A stretch of DNA of 64,000 nt. Origin: Paenibacillus lutimineralis. GTDB lineage: Bacteria; Bacillota; Bacilli; Paenibacillales; Paenibacillaceae. The stretch spans positions 1,029,501 to 1,093,500 of the forward strand of contig NZ_CP034346.1 in assembly GCF_003991425.1 (NCBI RefSeq). Direction: 5' to 3'. The notes beneath the pieces are model-generated. The model saw only the letters and a program-made list of their open reading frames with translations, was not told the DNA's origin and searched no databases. Every line of letters starts with the position of its first letter. The stretch's first letter is position 1. Position numbers and translations under genes: made by a program. This document shows, one piece after another, positions 55,362 through 64,000 of the stretch.

Positions 55362-55622
55362 GCATCGATATTAATATGGGTTGTCTTGTAGCGAATGTAG
55401 CAGAGAATGGGAAGGGAAGCAGCCTGATCTGCCGTCCCGAAATTGCAGTGGATATTATCCAGGCCGCCAAAGCCGGGGGACTGCCCGTAAGTGTAAAAAC
55501 AAGCCTCGGTTTTAGTAGCGTAGACGAATGGCGCGACTGGTTAAGCAAGGATCATGATGAGGTAGATGAACGGTGCTAAAATCGATCAAGGTCAACAGAT
55601 TGCCAAGCAATACTGGAATAAC
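55362..55622 (+). pseudogene. fragment of a second dus gene
   Basis: From 55362 to 55544 the DNA is about 90 percent like the middle of intact dus (20752-20935), keeping [17 protein letters not shown] (catalytic cysteine region) and [13 protein letters not shown]. Then a stretch is missing, and GQQIAKQYWNN resembles the [11 protein letters not shown] segment further down. No start and no C-terminus. The sequence on to 55862 contains no other recognisable gene. Confidence 0.75.
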
Positions 55623-55862
55623 TAAATTCGGATATGCATCATCTTGAGCTAAAAGGGATGACTCAAAGGGCCGCTTATGGACACCTAGAGGCATCTCTTT
55701 TTGTATGCAGCGTTTTGCCCCGTTCAAAAGCAGAAACCCCGATATGCAGCATCGAAAAGGAGAAGCCTTCGCTTATGAAGAAGTTATATACTTCCAGGAG
55801 AGCTTGTGCAAATCGATTTCGGAGAAATTTTAATCGGTTATATGAACATGATGGGAGAGGAA

Positions 55863-58800
55863 ATGATGACATATAACAATGATCTGATGAACAAAGAGCA
55901 ATTGCTCATGGAGCTGGACTCGTTGGGTTATTCAGGCAGGATGAAGCGGATGGCGCTTCTGGGACGCCACCATAAAGGAGATGCGGATTATTCCGCGCTG
56001 CTCGTATCCTTGCTCGAAAGCGGCACCGCCTATGAGGCGCATTTGGCATTGACTGGTGCGTGTGTAGTAAATGATGCTCGTGCGGTTTTGTTTGCCCTGA
56101 AGCATTCTAAGGCAGGAGTTAGGGTCCGGGCAGCTGGATTACTGCCAGAAGTGGTGACAGATCCGGACTTTTCGGTTGAATCCGAAATCGCTCTGATGTC
56201 GTATCATTGCCGACGCCAATTGCTGCGGAGCATCTTGAATACATATCGTCAGGATTGGGCGGAACGTCTGTTGCCGCTCGTGCTTGACCGGTGGGGGGCA
56301 CAAGAAGCGTCCTTATTATTGGCCGTGTGCAGTGAAGAGACGGTTCTCAGCAGGCTTCCTGAGCTGGGGTATGCGTTACGCAATTGGCGGCTCCTAACGA
56401 AGTACTATCCCGATCCTGTTGCAGCGTATTTCAAGAATGCTTTGCAGAACGCAACGCATCAGGAAAAGGCCAATATATGGTGGACGTTCTCATCGGCGAT
56501 TGAAGTACTGAGTGTTACAAGACCGGCGATCGTGTTGGAATGTGCGCTTACGCTTGGGCCGACAGATATGATTCATCCTGTACTCAAGCAGCAATTGGGC
56601 ATTCTGATTCAGGCCAGCCCTGAGGACGTATTCGAACTGCTGACACGTGAGGAGACACGAGAATATCTTTTGAATCATGGCGTTCCGGCAGGCGTTTTGA
56701 AAAAGAGAAAATATTTTACCACAGCGCAGTGGACCACACTGGCTACATTACTCGCAGATCAGCCTGTGCATCTAGCCAAGGTGCTGGATACCCTTGCGCC
56801 GTCTTGTCGCGAAGCGATGTTTGATGCCGCTTATAAGGAAGACGGGCGGAAGACACGCATTTTCTCTATGCCGCTACTGGATGTACTACCGCATCGACTG
56901 CGTGACAAGGAAGCTGCCCGCATGCTGGAACTTCGCGACATTTGTGATCATCGGGATGACATGCTCGAAACGACGGCGCGCCGTTTAATTGTTAACGCCA
57001 GGGAGAAGCTGGAGCAAGCCGTTCAGGTGTCCAATGCGGATGAGCGTGCTACGGCCTATGCCCACCTCGTTCGGAGTACAGCGCTATCCCGAAGCGGAAT
57101 GGATGAGACGCTGCGCTTCCTGATTAGAATCAAGAACGACCAGGATCCGGTTCGCTGGCAAGTTATGGTCGAGCTCTCAAACTGTCCTGCTCCAATGTTT
57201 AAGGAAGAGCATGTGAATGATCTGACTGTGCTGGTGGATAGCGTGGTTGAAGCCAGGGACACTTCGTACGGGACAAGGTCCGCCACGGAGAAACTGGCTT
57301 TTGCCATACTGCGTGAAAATGCATTGGAGCCGAAGGGCGATCTATTCAAGTTCGCTTTGAGAACGTTTGGAAGATTGACGATGCGGGATGGTCAGTTTGC
57401 GTTGTTCTCCATGGATTGGGATAGCATACCAAGTTCTGCACTGGAAGCGTTGTTTGATGAGATTTATGCCTTTGGTGTAGAAGCGAACAAGCGCGAAAAC
57501 GTAAGTGTGGTCCTGCGTATGGCTGATTTGTTCGGAAAAGCCGTGGATCGATTGCCGAAGCTTCAGCTGCTGCTGGAGGAACTGCTGAAGGCTAAAACGG
57601 TATCGCCGCAGGCGGTCCATTATTGGCTGGCACCGTATGGAACCCGGGATGCGAGGGTTAGAGAACTGCTGGACAGAGACCCATCCTTCATCTCATTCCA
57701 CGACGTATTTATACATCTGCATCTGAAGCGTCAGGAGTGGTTGGACCCGTTCATCTCGGGGAAAATCATCAAAGGCAAGCATTTATCGGGAAAAACGATT
57801 TACGTTGTGCCCGCCTATAATGGGTTTCACCGGTGGCTGCCGCGCCAGCAAAAGGCATTAGCTTCCCTCTTGGAACGGGTGGCATTGGATGCCAAACGAA
57901 GTTTCCATGAACGTGCAGCGGCGATGCGGAGCTTGGCAGTCATGCCGGATTATTGCTCCGATCAACTGGAGGTCCTGCTACGGGATCAGGAAGTGCATGT
58001 CGTCGAGGCAGCCCTTTACGCATTTTCGTTATGGGAAGAGCCGGAGAAGGCACTTCCTGTATTGCTGGGCAACCTGGATGGAGACCGTGCTCGGGTCGCC
58101 ATGTACTCGATCCCCAGATGCATGCGCAGGGTGAGCCCGGTCTTGTTGACGTCCATGCTGTCGGACCTGCTGAATCGGGAAAAATTGAAAATCACGGTCA
58201 GAAAGGAGGCCATTCGGCTGCTTGGAGCTTATAAAAGCAGCGAGAGCATGGCGATTCTTATCCGTGAATACGAGAAACCGAATGTACACAAAGATGTGAT
58301 GATCGCCATAGGTCATGCTGCCAGACAATGGCTCGATGATGAACGCAGCTGGACCATGATAAGTGCCATGGCTGCTTCTCCGCAGCGTGATATCGCAAGA
58401 AGCCTACTTAACCAGTATTCTGGTGGACTTCCCGTGGAGGCCAGGCCAAGGTATTTGCAATTGATTATCGAGATTGCAGGACATGCCGATGCTGTTGTGG
58501 CAAGAGAGGCTTTCCAAGCCATGAGCCTTTGGGTGAATGGAAGTGAGGAGAAGGTAGCGGCTTCCACCAGCAGAACGATTCTTGATTTGGAGGATAACAC
58601 CAGATGGAAGGCCGCGTTGGATACTCTCATTGTGGCTAGTCGTGACGGGAAGGTGAATGATTGGGTCATCGGCGTTTGCACACAGTTGGCCGACACGGAG
58701 ACGAAGGCCGAATGGAATGCTGCACCGGAGAGAGACCTTCCAGAGCGACAGCGTCTGGTGGCATTGATAGACAAGCTGACCTCTTTGCCTCCAAATGCAA

Positions 58801-59237
58801 GGCGGGTACTCATTCCTTTATATACGGGCATGATCGATGCTCTTAAATCCAAAGAAACCCTGAGATCAGCCGCGATCAAGTTATATCTAGCGATTGTTGA
58901 ATGGAACCACGCGGATCAGGCAGCGCTGCATTTGGACCCTGTGATTCAAATGGTGGACACGCATCCACATCTGTTGGATTACTCCTACAGACAGATCGCT
59001 CGGGCAGCAAATGCCAGCCAGGCGTATTGGAGACCGGAGGCGATTCTGGACCTGGTGGACAATTTGAGAGATCAGAAGCCGTTTGCGGCCCAATATATCG
59101 GGCTTTCTTTGCTGAAGGTTGCGGGAACATCATTATTGTGGAACCAGGCTTGTACCGACCGTCTAAGAGCGTACCGGAATCATGAGCATGAGGCGATTCG
59201 TCTGGCGGCACTGGATATTTGGACCGTTCTTGAATAG
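55863..59237 (+). CDS. large HEAT-like repeat protein, 1124 residues
   Basis: An all-helical solenoid-type protein without signal peptide, membrane helix or catalytic motif. Helix pairs of about 35-40 residues recur throughout, clearest in LALTGACVVNDARAVLFALK, VHVVEAALYAFSLWEEPEKA, KEAIRLLGAYKSSESMAILI and AIRLAALDIWTVLE. Such scaffolds bind partner proteins or nucleic acids. The frame is open to GTG 55806, but ATG 55863/55866 follows GGGAGAGG and opens a conserved-looking MTYNNDLMNKEQLLMELDSL. GC content is higher than in the flanking remnants. Function unknown; a single transcription unit with a terminator at 59349. Confidence 0.7.
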   Translation: MMTYNNDLMNKEQLLMELDSLGYSGRMKRMALLGRHHKGDADYSALLVSLLESGTAYEAHLALTGACVVNDARAVLFALKHSKAGVRVRAAGLLPEVVTDPDFSVESEIALMSYHCRRQLLRSILNTYRQDWAERLLPLVLDRWGAQEASLLLAVCSEETVLSRLPELGYALRNWRLLTKYYPDPVAAYFKNALQNATHQEKANIWWTFSSAIEVLSVTRPAIVLECALTLGPTDMIHPVLKQQLGILIQASPEDVFELLTREETREYLLNHGVPAGVLKKRKYFTTAQWTTLATLLADQPVHLAKVLDTLAPSCREAMFDAAYKEDGRKTRIFSMPLLDVLPHRLRDKEAARMLELRDICDHRDDMLETTARRLIVNAREKLEQAVQVSNADERATAYAHLVRSTALSRSGMDETLRFLIRIKNDQDPVRWQVMVELSNCPAPMFKEEHVNDLTVLVDSVVEARDTSYGTRSATEKLAFAILRENALEPKGDLFKFALRTFGRLTMRDGQFALFSMDWDSIPSSALEALFDEIYAFGVEANKRENVSVVLRMADLFGKAVDRLPKLQLLLEELLKAKTVSPQAVHYWLAPYGTRDARVRELLDRDPSFISFHDVFIHLHLKRQEWLDPFISGKIIKGKHLSGKTIYVVPAYNGFHRWLPRQQKALASLLERVALDAKRSFHERAAAMRSLAVMPDYCSDQLEVLLRDQEVHVVEAALYAFSLWEEPEKALPVLLGNLDGDRARVAMYSIPRCMRRVSPVLLTSMLSDLLNREKLKITVRKEAIRLLGAYKSSESMAILIREYEKPNVHKDVMIAIGHAARQWLDDERSWTMISAMAASPQRDIARSLLNQYSGGLPVEARPRYLQLIIEIAGHADAVVAREAFQAMSLWVNGSEEKVAASTSRTILDLEDNTRWKAALDTLIVASRDGKVNDWVIGVCTQLADTETKAEWNAAPERDLPERQRLVALIDKLTSLPPNARRVLIPLYTGMIDALKSKETLRSAAIKLYLAIVEWNHADQAALHLDPVIQMVDTHPHLLDYSYRQIARAANASQAYWRPEAILDLVDNLRDQKPFAAQYIGLSLLKVAGTSLLWNQACTDRLRAYRNHEHEAIRLAALDIWTVLE

Positions 59238-59348
59238 AAGGGCTGTTTGCAAACGGCAGAATGGTTTGAACTGGACAATGTACAATTCTTTTGCCGATTT
59301 TTTCATAAACATCAAAGGTTGTTTGAATGAAGATATTCGAGTTTCCAG

Positions 59349-59383
59349 AAGAGGTATCCTTCGAGTAAGGATATCTCTTTTTG
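59349..59383 (+). terminator. terminator after the HEAT-like gene
   Basis: AAGAGGTATCCTT pairs with AAGGATATCTCTT around CGAGT; ends TTTTT. The remainder of the gap to 59552 holds no recognised gene. Confidence 0.8.
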
Positions 59384-59552
59384 GTATGGGTTCCCACAAG
59401 GAAATTCCTCGACTCCGGTATTCAAATATGCAACAATAGAAGATCAGGTGCACAGGAGAATTGACCCTAGGCACAGCAATGCAAGCCGTAAGATCGCTAA
59501 TAAATTTACGTTCCAATAATTTATATATATCTAAGGAGCTGCCAAATCCGAT

Positions 59553-60731
59553 ATGAACAAAAAAGAAGTCGCACATATACGCAAGCAGTTTAAGCTGGAT
59601 AATCATTTGATGAATATTTACGATATTCTTAACGTGTACATTATGAAGGAAACGAACGAAATCTATCACTGGGAGCGGAATCCCTTTGAGTTAGTGGACC
59701 GGGAGAAGCAGGAACTGTACATGGGTAATTTCAAAAAGCTGCTGACCGGTGAATTGGATCATAAGCTGTTCGAGCTCAAGTTTCAGGAGGAAGCGGAAGA
59801 TCAGAAAGACCCTTCACGGGTGCTGCTTCACCAAGCTATGCAGACGGGAGACCCGGAGGAATGGCAGGATTTGATGCTGCTGCTCGTAGACAAAATGATG
59901 GCGGACACGACGTATGAACGGGATACGGTCATTACGTTCGTACGCGGACAATACTACCGGCCGACCAAGGCAAGGAATGAGGAAGCCGAGGAGACAGGGA
60001 ATGACGAAGTGTTCGGACATCCGTTCATTCTATGCAGCGTGAACTCTACGGAAAAGCAGCGGAAGGCTCTCTTGTTCGACTATGTGGAGAGAGAGTTTAA
60101 GTACAATATCATTGTAGATCCGATTATCAAGCTCAGCACACCGGAGCAAGGGTTCTTTTATCCCAGTGTGACGGACAATTATTCCGACGTGAACCGGGTT
60201 CTCTATTGTACGGGGAAATCGAATGATCCGAATGAGCGGTTCATCTCTGAGGTCTTGAATGCGCAGCGATCTGTGACGGCAATGGAAGAGCGAGGGATCT
60301 TTGAAGACATCGTGAAGGAAGTGGCTGGTGAACAGCTGGACTCAGCCACGATCGCACACGTGTACGAGGAGATTCATCATGTGATTGAATCCCACCAGGA
60401 TGAAGAGGAACCTGCGAAGCTGGATTATACCGATGTGGAGCGCGTGCTGACCGCAAGCGGGATAGACAATGTAACAAAGGAAGCCGTGGAACGGGCGTTT
60501 GAGACTATCGTTGACGATAAGAACTATGAACTGAAGGCGAACAGCGTGATCCCGAAATTCACATCAAAATCGATCAAGATCGATACCAAGGTAGCCACGA
60601 TTACTGTCAGCCCGCAGGATTTAAGGTATGTGAAGCAGGTGAATTATCAAGGGAGACGATGCATCCTGATTGAGGTCGACGAGGATGCCGTCATCGAAGG
60701 CTTTACGCTTAGTACAGAAACGCTATTATAG
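59553..60731 (+). CDS. DUF4317 family protein
   Basis: A 392-residue cytoplasmic protein beginning NKKEVAHIRKQFKLDN, with YIMKETNEIYHWERNPFELV, FVRGQYYRP and FGHPFILCSVN, the recurring pieces of the DUF4317 family of Bacillota. There is no known activity; the C-terminal third is mixed alpha/beta. AAGGAG lies about 14 bases before ATG, a little far. No obvious functional partners next to it. Confidence 0.8.
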   Translation: MNKKEVAHIRKQFKLDNHLMNIYDILNVYIMKETNEIYHWERNPFELVDREKQELYMGNFKKLLTGELDHKLFELKFQEEAEDQKDPSRVLLHQAMQTGDPEEWQDLMLLLVDKMMADTTYERDTVITFVRGQYYRPTKARNEEAEETGNDEVFGHPFILCSVNSTEKQRKALLFDYVEREFKYNIIVDPIIKLSTPEQGFFYPSVTDNYSDVNRVLYCTGKSNDPNERFISEVLNAQRSVTAMEERGIFEDIVKEVAGEQLDSATIAHVYEEIHHVIESHQDEEEPAKLDYTDVERVLTASGIDNVTKEAVERAFETIVDDKNYELKANSVIPKFTSKSIKIDTKVATITVSPQDLRYVKQVNYQGRRCILIEVDEDAVIEGFTLSTETLL

Positions 60732-60876
60732 ACTCGTTCATCTATTGTAAAATAATGTGAAGTATGTTTATCCAATATTGAGGAATTACTATTTCCGGAA
60801 AAATGGGACTGCGATAATCGTCGCGGCAAAATAGTGATAGTTACTGACAAATATAGAAAACGGAGAAGGATGTATC

Positions 60877-61227
60877 ATGACCAAACATCGGATTTTTACA
60901 ACGAGTGTCGCAAGTGTCTATCCCCATTATGTCACGAAAGCGGAGAGGAAAGGACGTACGAAAGCAGAAGTCGATGAAATCATCCGTTGGTTGACAGGGT
61001 ATAGCCAGGAAGAGTTTGAAGTGCAACTGGAAAAAAAGACTGACTTTGAGACTTTCTTTGCGGATGCTCCCCAACTAAACCCTTCGCGTAATTTGATCAA
61101 AGGTGTGGTCTGCGGTGTCCGAGTGGAAGACATCGAAGAACCAACGATGCAGGAAATTCGCTATTTGGATAAGCTGATCGATGAGTTAGCAAAGGGGAAG
61201 ACAATGGAGAAGATTTTGCGGAAATAG
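60877..61227 (+). CDS. DUF2200 family protein
   Basis: A 116-residue protein. [36 protein letters not shown] and [20 protein letters not shown] are the conserved blocks of DUF2200, a widespread small family of unknown function whose length is normally 110-120. GGAGAAGGA precedes ATG 60877. It has its own strong terminator. Confidence 0.88.
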   Translation: MTKHRIFTTSVASVYPHYVTKAERKGRTKAEVDEIIRWLTGYSQEEFEVQLEKKTDFETFFADAPQLNPSRNLIKGVVCGVRVEDIEEPTMQEIRYLDKLIDELAKGKTMEKILRK

Positions 61228-61272
61228 TATAACAGAAAGAACTATTTGGATCTGAAAGTTTATAGTATGAGG

Positions 61273-61298
61273 GGACGTAGGAAACTACGTCCTTTTCT
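61273..61298 (+). terminator. terminator after the DUF2200 gene
   Basis: GGACGTAG and CTACGTCC form a perfect 8-bp stem with a GAAA tetraloop, followed by TTTTCT. Confidence 0.9.
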
Positions 61299-61449
61299 AT
61301 GTCATAAAGGAATTTACCCGTATATTTTGTTTTATTACAAATAAGTAAGGATGATGTAAGTTATATAGATCGTAAGATTTTACGTAGAAAATTATAATCG
61401 ATAAAGAACGAACGAGGAGGAGAGACAAAGAAAAGGAGATAAATGATAT

Positions 61450-62172
61450 ATGCAAAAAATGAAGCTTAACGGATTTCAAATTAAATTAATCATGGCGTGT
61501 TTAATGGTCTTGGACCATATCACTTATTCTATACCAGAAAATTGGGTAATGATCTTTCATGTTGTTACAAGAGTAGTCGGAGTATGGTTTGCATATACCG
61601 CTGTGGAAGGCTTTATGCATACAAGCAATCTGAGAAAGTATTCTACGAGATTGTTTTCATGGGCAGCCGTTATGTTTGCAGGCAACTATTTACTGACCTT
61701 CATGTTTGAAGATCGCGGTATTGCAATTCAGAACAATATCTTTTTAACTCTGGCCATCGGTGTATTAATGCTAACTGCACTAAGCCGAATTAATAATAAA
61801 ATATGGGGTTTTACATGTTCCGTTGTTTTAATAGTGGTTGGAATTTTAATAGCCGAAGGCGGTATGGTAATCCTGCCGTTTATGCTTATAACCTATTTCA
61901 CCTACGGTAAAAACAAATTCAGAAACATCGGTTATTTATGTCTTTCGCTTGTTTTGTTCTTGATGTCATTTGTAAATTACGGAAATGTCTTAACGACAAT
62001 AAAAATGCTGGCATTTAATTCGGACTTTATGTTTATCTTCGTTATTCCGTTTTTGTATATGTATGATGGCAAAAGAGGGAGCAACTCTAAATTTGCGAAG
62101 TATTTCTTCTATGTCTTCTATCCGGCTCATTTATGGATAATCACAACAATTGCTTACATCGGTTCTAAATAA
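61450..62172 (+). CDS. TraX family membrane protein
   Basis: A 240-residue protein with seven or eight predicted membrane helices. LNGFQIKLIMACLMVLDHIT, the RVVGVWFAY helix and FYVFYPAHLWIITTIAY near the C-terminus are typical of the TraX family, acyltransferase-3-like membrane proteins named after the F-pilin N-acetylation gene. Chromosomal copies in Bacillota are not linked to conjugation; an acetylation role is possible. AAAGGAG lies upstream, about 14 bases before ATG 61450. Confidence 0.88.
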   Translation: MQKMKLNGFQIKLIMACLMVLDHITYSIPENWVMIFHVVTRVVGVWFAYTAVEGFMHTSNLRKYSTRLFSWAAVMFAGNYLLTFMFEDRGIAIQNNIFLTLAIGVLMLTALSRINNKIWGFTCSVVLIVVGILIAEGGMVILPFMLITYFTYGKNKFRNIGYLCLSLVLFLMSFVNYGNVLTTIKMLAFNSDFMFIFVIPFLYMYDGKRGSNSKFAKYFFYVFYPAHLWIITTIAYIGSK

Positions 62173-62227
62173 CACCTTTTCATTTGGGATTTGCTTTACT
62201 AGCCACACTATTTTCTAATCTAATATT

Positions 62228-62257
62228 TTGACATCTTGCTGTCATATTCCATATCTC
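62228..62257 (+). promoter_or_regulatory. possible promoter of the flavin-reductase-like gene
   Basis: TTGACA at 62228-62233 and TATCTC at 62252-62257, 18-base spacer. The -10 is weak. Confidence 0.35.
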
Positions 62258-62323
62258 TATATCCTGTAAACGGCCTGTGATATATTAACTAAAAATTGAT
62301 CACAGAGGAGAAGTGGAACGCTT

Positions 62324-62944
62324 ATGCATACGGTAATCAACCCTAAAATTCTTTACTTTGGTACTTCTGTTGTGCTTATCAGTACTATGAACGAAGACGG
62401 TACGCCAAATTTGGCTCCAATGTCTTCAGCCTGGTGACTTAATCAATCTTGTATGCTCGGGTTAAGCAGCAAGTCTCAGACAGTTCAGAATTTGATCCGT
62501 GAAGGCGAATGTGTACTCAATCTTCCGTCCGTTGATTTAATTCCTGCCATTGATCGGTTGACTCTATTAACGGGTCGAAATCCGGTGCCAGAATCCAAAG
62601 CAATGAGAGGTTATAAGTACGAAGCAGATAAGTTCGGTATCGCAGGGCTAACTCCTCTTCCTTCACAACTAGTTCAAGCACCGCGCGTCAAAGAATGCCC
62701 CGTTCATTTAGAAGCCAAGTTTGTGAAATTACATCCATTCGAAGAACCAAGTTCTCTTGTCGCTATTGAAGTACGCATTGAAAAAGTTCATATAGAAGAT
62801 TACCTTCTAATGGATGCGAACTCGAACTATGTGGATCCTTCTAAATGGAATCCAATGATCATGAATTTTTGTGAATATTTTGGCCTCAGTGAACAGTTGT
62901 CTGTATCAAAATTAGCACCAGTATTCGGACCGGATTCCGTATAA
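62324..62944 (+). pseudogene. flavin reductase-like protein with one in-frame TGA
   Basis: One frame runs from ATG 62324 (GAGGAG upstream) to TAA 62944, coding 206 positions, interrupted only by TGA at 62435-62437 (codon 38) right after a Trp codon (SAW-stop-LNQSCMLGL). The family, FMN-binding split-barrel oxidoreductases/flavoredoxins, has aromatic residues here, so a TGG to TGA change is the simplest reading. Downstream blocks remain intact (MLGLSSKSQTVQNLI, GECVLNLPS, CPVHLEAKFVKLHPFE). Either a very young pseudogene, a sequencing error, or read-through: the stop is followed by C, a leaky context. Confidence 0.75.
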
Positions 62945-63043
62945 TAGAGTTGTAATTGATTGGAATCCATGCTGTTCTAATCTTATCGATAAATATGGTG
63001 TGTTCTGGTGGATAGCCATTTAATTAAAGAAGGCAGGTAATTA

Positions 63044-63619
63044 GTGATCATGAGACAGGATTTTTCAAATGTTACAGATGAACAGCTTGCTCAGTTGTTT
63101 CCCATTTTGCTTGAAGAACATAATCCAGAATGGAAAGAGTATTTCCTCAAAGAAAAAGATCATTTGCAGTCCATCTTTGGGGATAAAATGGTTAGAATCA
63201 ATCACATTGGAAGTTCTGCAGTTGATGGACTTATTGCGAAGCCAACCGTTGACATTCTGATTGAGGTGGAAGTAGATACCGATATACAGAGCATAACAGA
63301 AACGATGCTAGAGGCAGGTTATGTCGTCAATACACCCGAGAGTGACATTATAATGTATATAAAGGGTTATACCCCTAATGGTTTTTGTGGGCAGGCTGTT
63401 CATATTCATGTCCGACATAGTGGGGATTGGGGCGAACTGTATTTTCGAGATTATTTGAATACTCACCCAGAAGTAGCGGCAGAATATGTTGAACTCAAGA
63501 TTCTTCTAAAAGAGCAGTATCAACACGACAGAGACGGATACACGCAGGCAAAAGGAGAGTTTGTTCAGAAATATACGGACATAGCAAGAAAGGAGTATGG
63601 CGTAAGGTATCAGCCATAA
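63044..63619 (+). CDS. GrpB family nucleotidyltransferase-like protein
   Basis: A 191-residue protein of the GrpB/DUF157 group. NHIGSSAVDGLIAKPTVDIL is the nucleotidyltransferase-type GS...KP.vD motif, followed by GYTPNGFCGQAVHIHVRHSG and YFRDYLNTHPEVAAEYVELK. Members are linked by similarity to nucleotidyltransferases, some fused to dephospho-CoA kinase; substrate unknown. AGGCAGG favours GTG 63044, with ATG 63050 as an alternative. It is the last protein gene before the rRNA operon. Confidence 0.88.
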   Translation: MIMRQDFSNVTDEQLAQLFPILLEEHNPEWKEYFLKEKDHLQSIFGDKMVRINHIGSSAVDGLIAKPTVDILIEVEVDTDIQSITETMLEAGYVVNTPESDIIMYIKGYTPNGFCGQAVHIHVRHSGDWGELYFRDYLNTHPEVAAEYVELKILLKEQYQHDRDGYTQAKGEFVQKYTDIARKEYGVRYQP

Positions 63620-63793
63620 AATCTGGAATAGTACGTAAGATCTTTAAAGTTTATTAGGAAGAATGAGCGACGAAAAAGTAATTGGAATATTTTATGTGTT
63701 GTAATGAGTGAGCCAGCGTGGTACATTATATATCCGGTCGTTAATTTGAAGCATTGTTGGACAGCTTCTGAAAAAGAAATTAAAAAATAATAC

Positions 63794-63822
63794 TTGTAAT
63801 TACGAATCGGATATGATATATT
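63794..63822 (+). promoter_or_regulatory. rRNA operon promoter
   Basis: TTGTAA at 63794-63799 and TATATT at 63817-63822 with a 17-base spacer, about 150 bases before 16S rRNA, in a strongly AT-rich stretch as is usual upstream of rrn operons. Confidence 0.6.
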
Positions 63823-63866
63823 ATAAGAGTTGCTGCTGAGAACGCGGCGACACTGAAAACGAAGTT

Positions 63867-63880
63867 GATCTTTGAAAACT
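63867..63880 (+). promoter_or_regulatory. rRNA antitermination boxA-like leader
   Basis: GATCTTTGAAAACT followed by GAACAAC is the typical Bacillota rRNA leader containing boxA for Nus-factor antitermination. A short stem GTTTCAC/GTGAAAT follows at about 63898-63917. Confidence 0.65.
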
Positions 63881-63969
63881 GAACAACGAGTGAGCGGGTT
63901 TCACGTCAAGTGAAATCTAAGAAATAAGTCAGATTCAAAATGAGCTAATCGCTCTTTCAATGAAACACT

Positions 63970-64000
63970 TTATTGGAGAGTTTGATCCTGGCTCAGGACG
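63970..64000 (+). rRNA. rrs: 16S ribosomal RNA, 5' end only
   Basis: TATTGGAGAGTTTGATCCTG followed by GCTCAGGACG is the conserved start of Bacillota 16S rRNA. The gene continues beyond the window. The exact 5' end is set by comparison with Bacillus. Confidence 0.97.

Overview
The window looks like a piece of a Paenibacillus-type chromosome (Bacillota, Paenibacillaceae). Evidence for this is the mix of YerC, DgkB, RlmD, NFACT, DUF4317 and SF0329-type proteins, AraC-type regulators with a membrane-bound sensor half, sugar transporters without their own ATPase, very large SLH-anchored surface proteins, strong AGGAGG ribosome binding sites, and a 16S rRNA start with the Gram-positive form of the sequence at the right edge. 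No replication, integrase or transposase gene is visible, so this is chromosome with several acquired or decayed patches.

Left part (1-4.65 kb): core genes. A YqfQ/VrrA-like gene runs off the left edge on the minus strand. Rightward follow yerC, a CbiX/SirB-type chelatase, dgkB, a nested set of four inverted 24-base repeats, and rlmD. The 3' end of rlmD is the key landmark: three degenerate copies of it lie further right, near 8.9, 10.9 and 20.35 kb. They cut the following 16 kb into three cargo blocks.

Block one (5.1-8.85 kb) is an AT-rich, tightly overlapping four-gene cassette: an EAD-domain protein, a small middle component, a Rad50-like DUF2326 ATPase with a zinc-hook CxxC, and a second EAD-like protein ending in a TIR domain with an intact candidate NADase glutamate. 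I read it as an ABC-three-component (ABC-3C) conflict system with a TIR effector supplied in trans through EAD-EAD contact. It is the best candidate in the window for a little-described defence system. Block two (9.1-10.8 kb) carries one very AT-rich gene for a zinc-finger/SEC-C protein. Block three (11.3-19.5 kb) is a sugar-uptake locus: AraC-type membrane sensor-regulator, two permeases, a lipoprotein binding protein and a GH35 beta-galactosidase, followed by debris of an AraC-type and a HEAT-repeat gene.

Middle part (20.4-49.5 kb): a dihydrouridine synthase (dus), then cell-surface genes. These are a frameshifted adhesin with three SLH domains, a 56-residue zinc-ribbon gene, a divergent AraC regulator facing a 2477-residue SLH-anchored GH101 endo-alpha-N-acetylgalactosaminidase (mucin O-glycan release), and a 2166-residue sortase-anchored adhesin next to its class B sortase. 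The two adhesins share their leader and N-terminal region but are attached to the wall in different ways. Between them lie an NFACT/RqcH-like paralogue, an orphan siphovirus tail protein, a DHA1 transporter and an ArsR regulator that looks leaderless.

Right part (49.8-64 kb): an ABC exporter of the peptide-resistance type, a TPR-Imm51 protein and a duplicated-domain protein, an SF0329 protein, a decayed second copy of dus, a 1124-residue HEAT-like protein, DUF4317, DUF2200, TraX-like and GrpB proteins, a flavin-reductase-like gene broken by one in-frame TGA, and the promoter, boxA and first bases of an rRNA operon.
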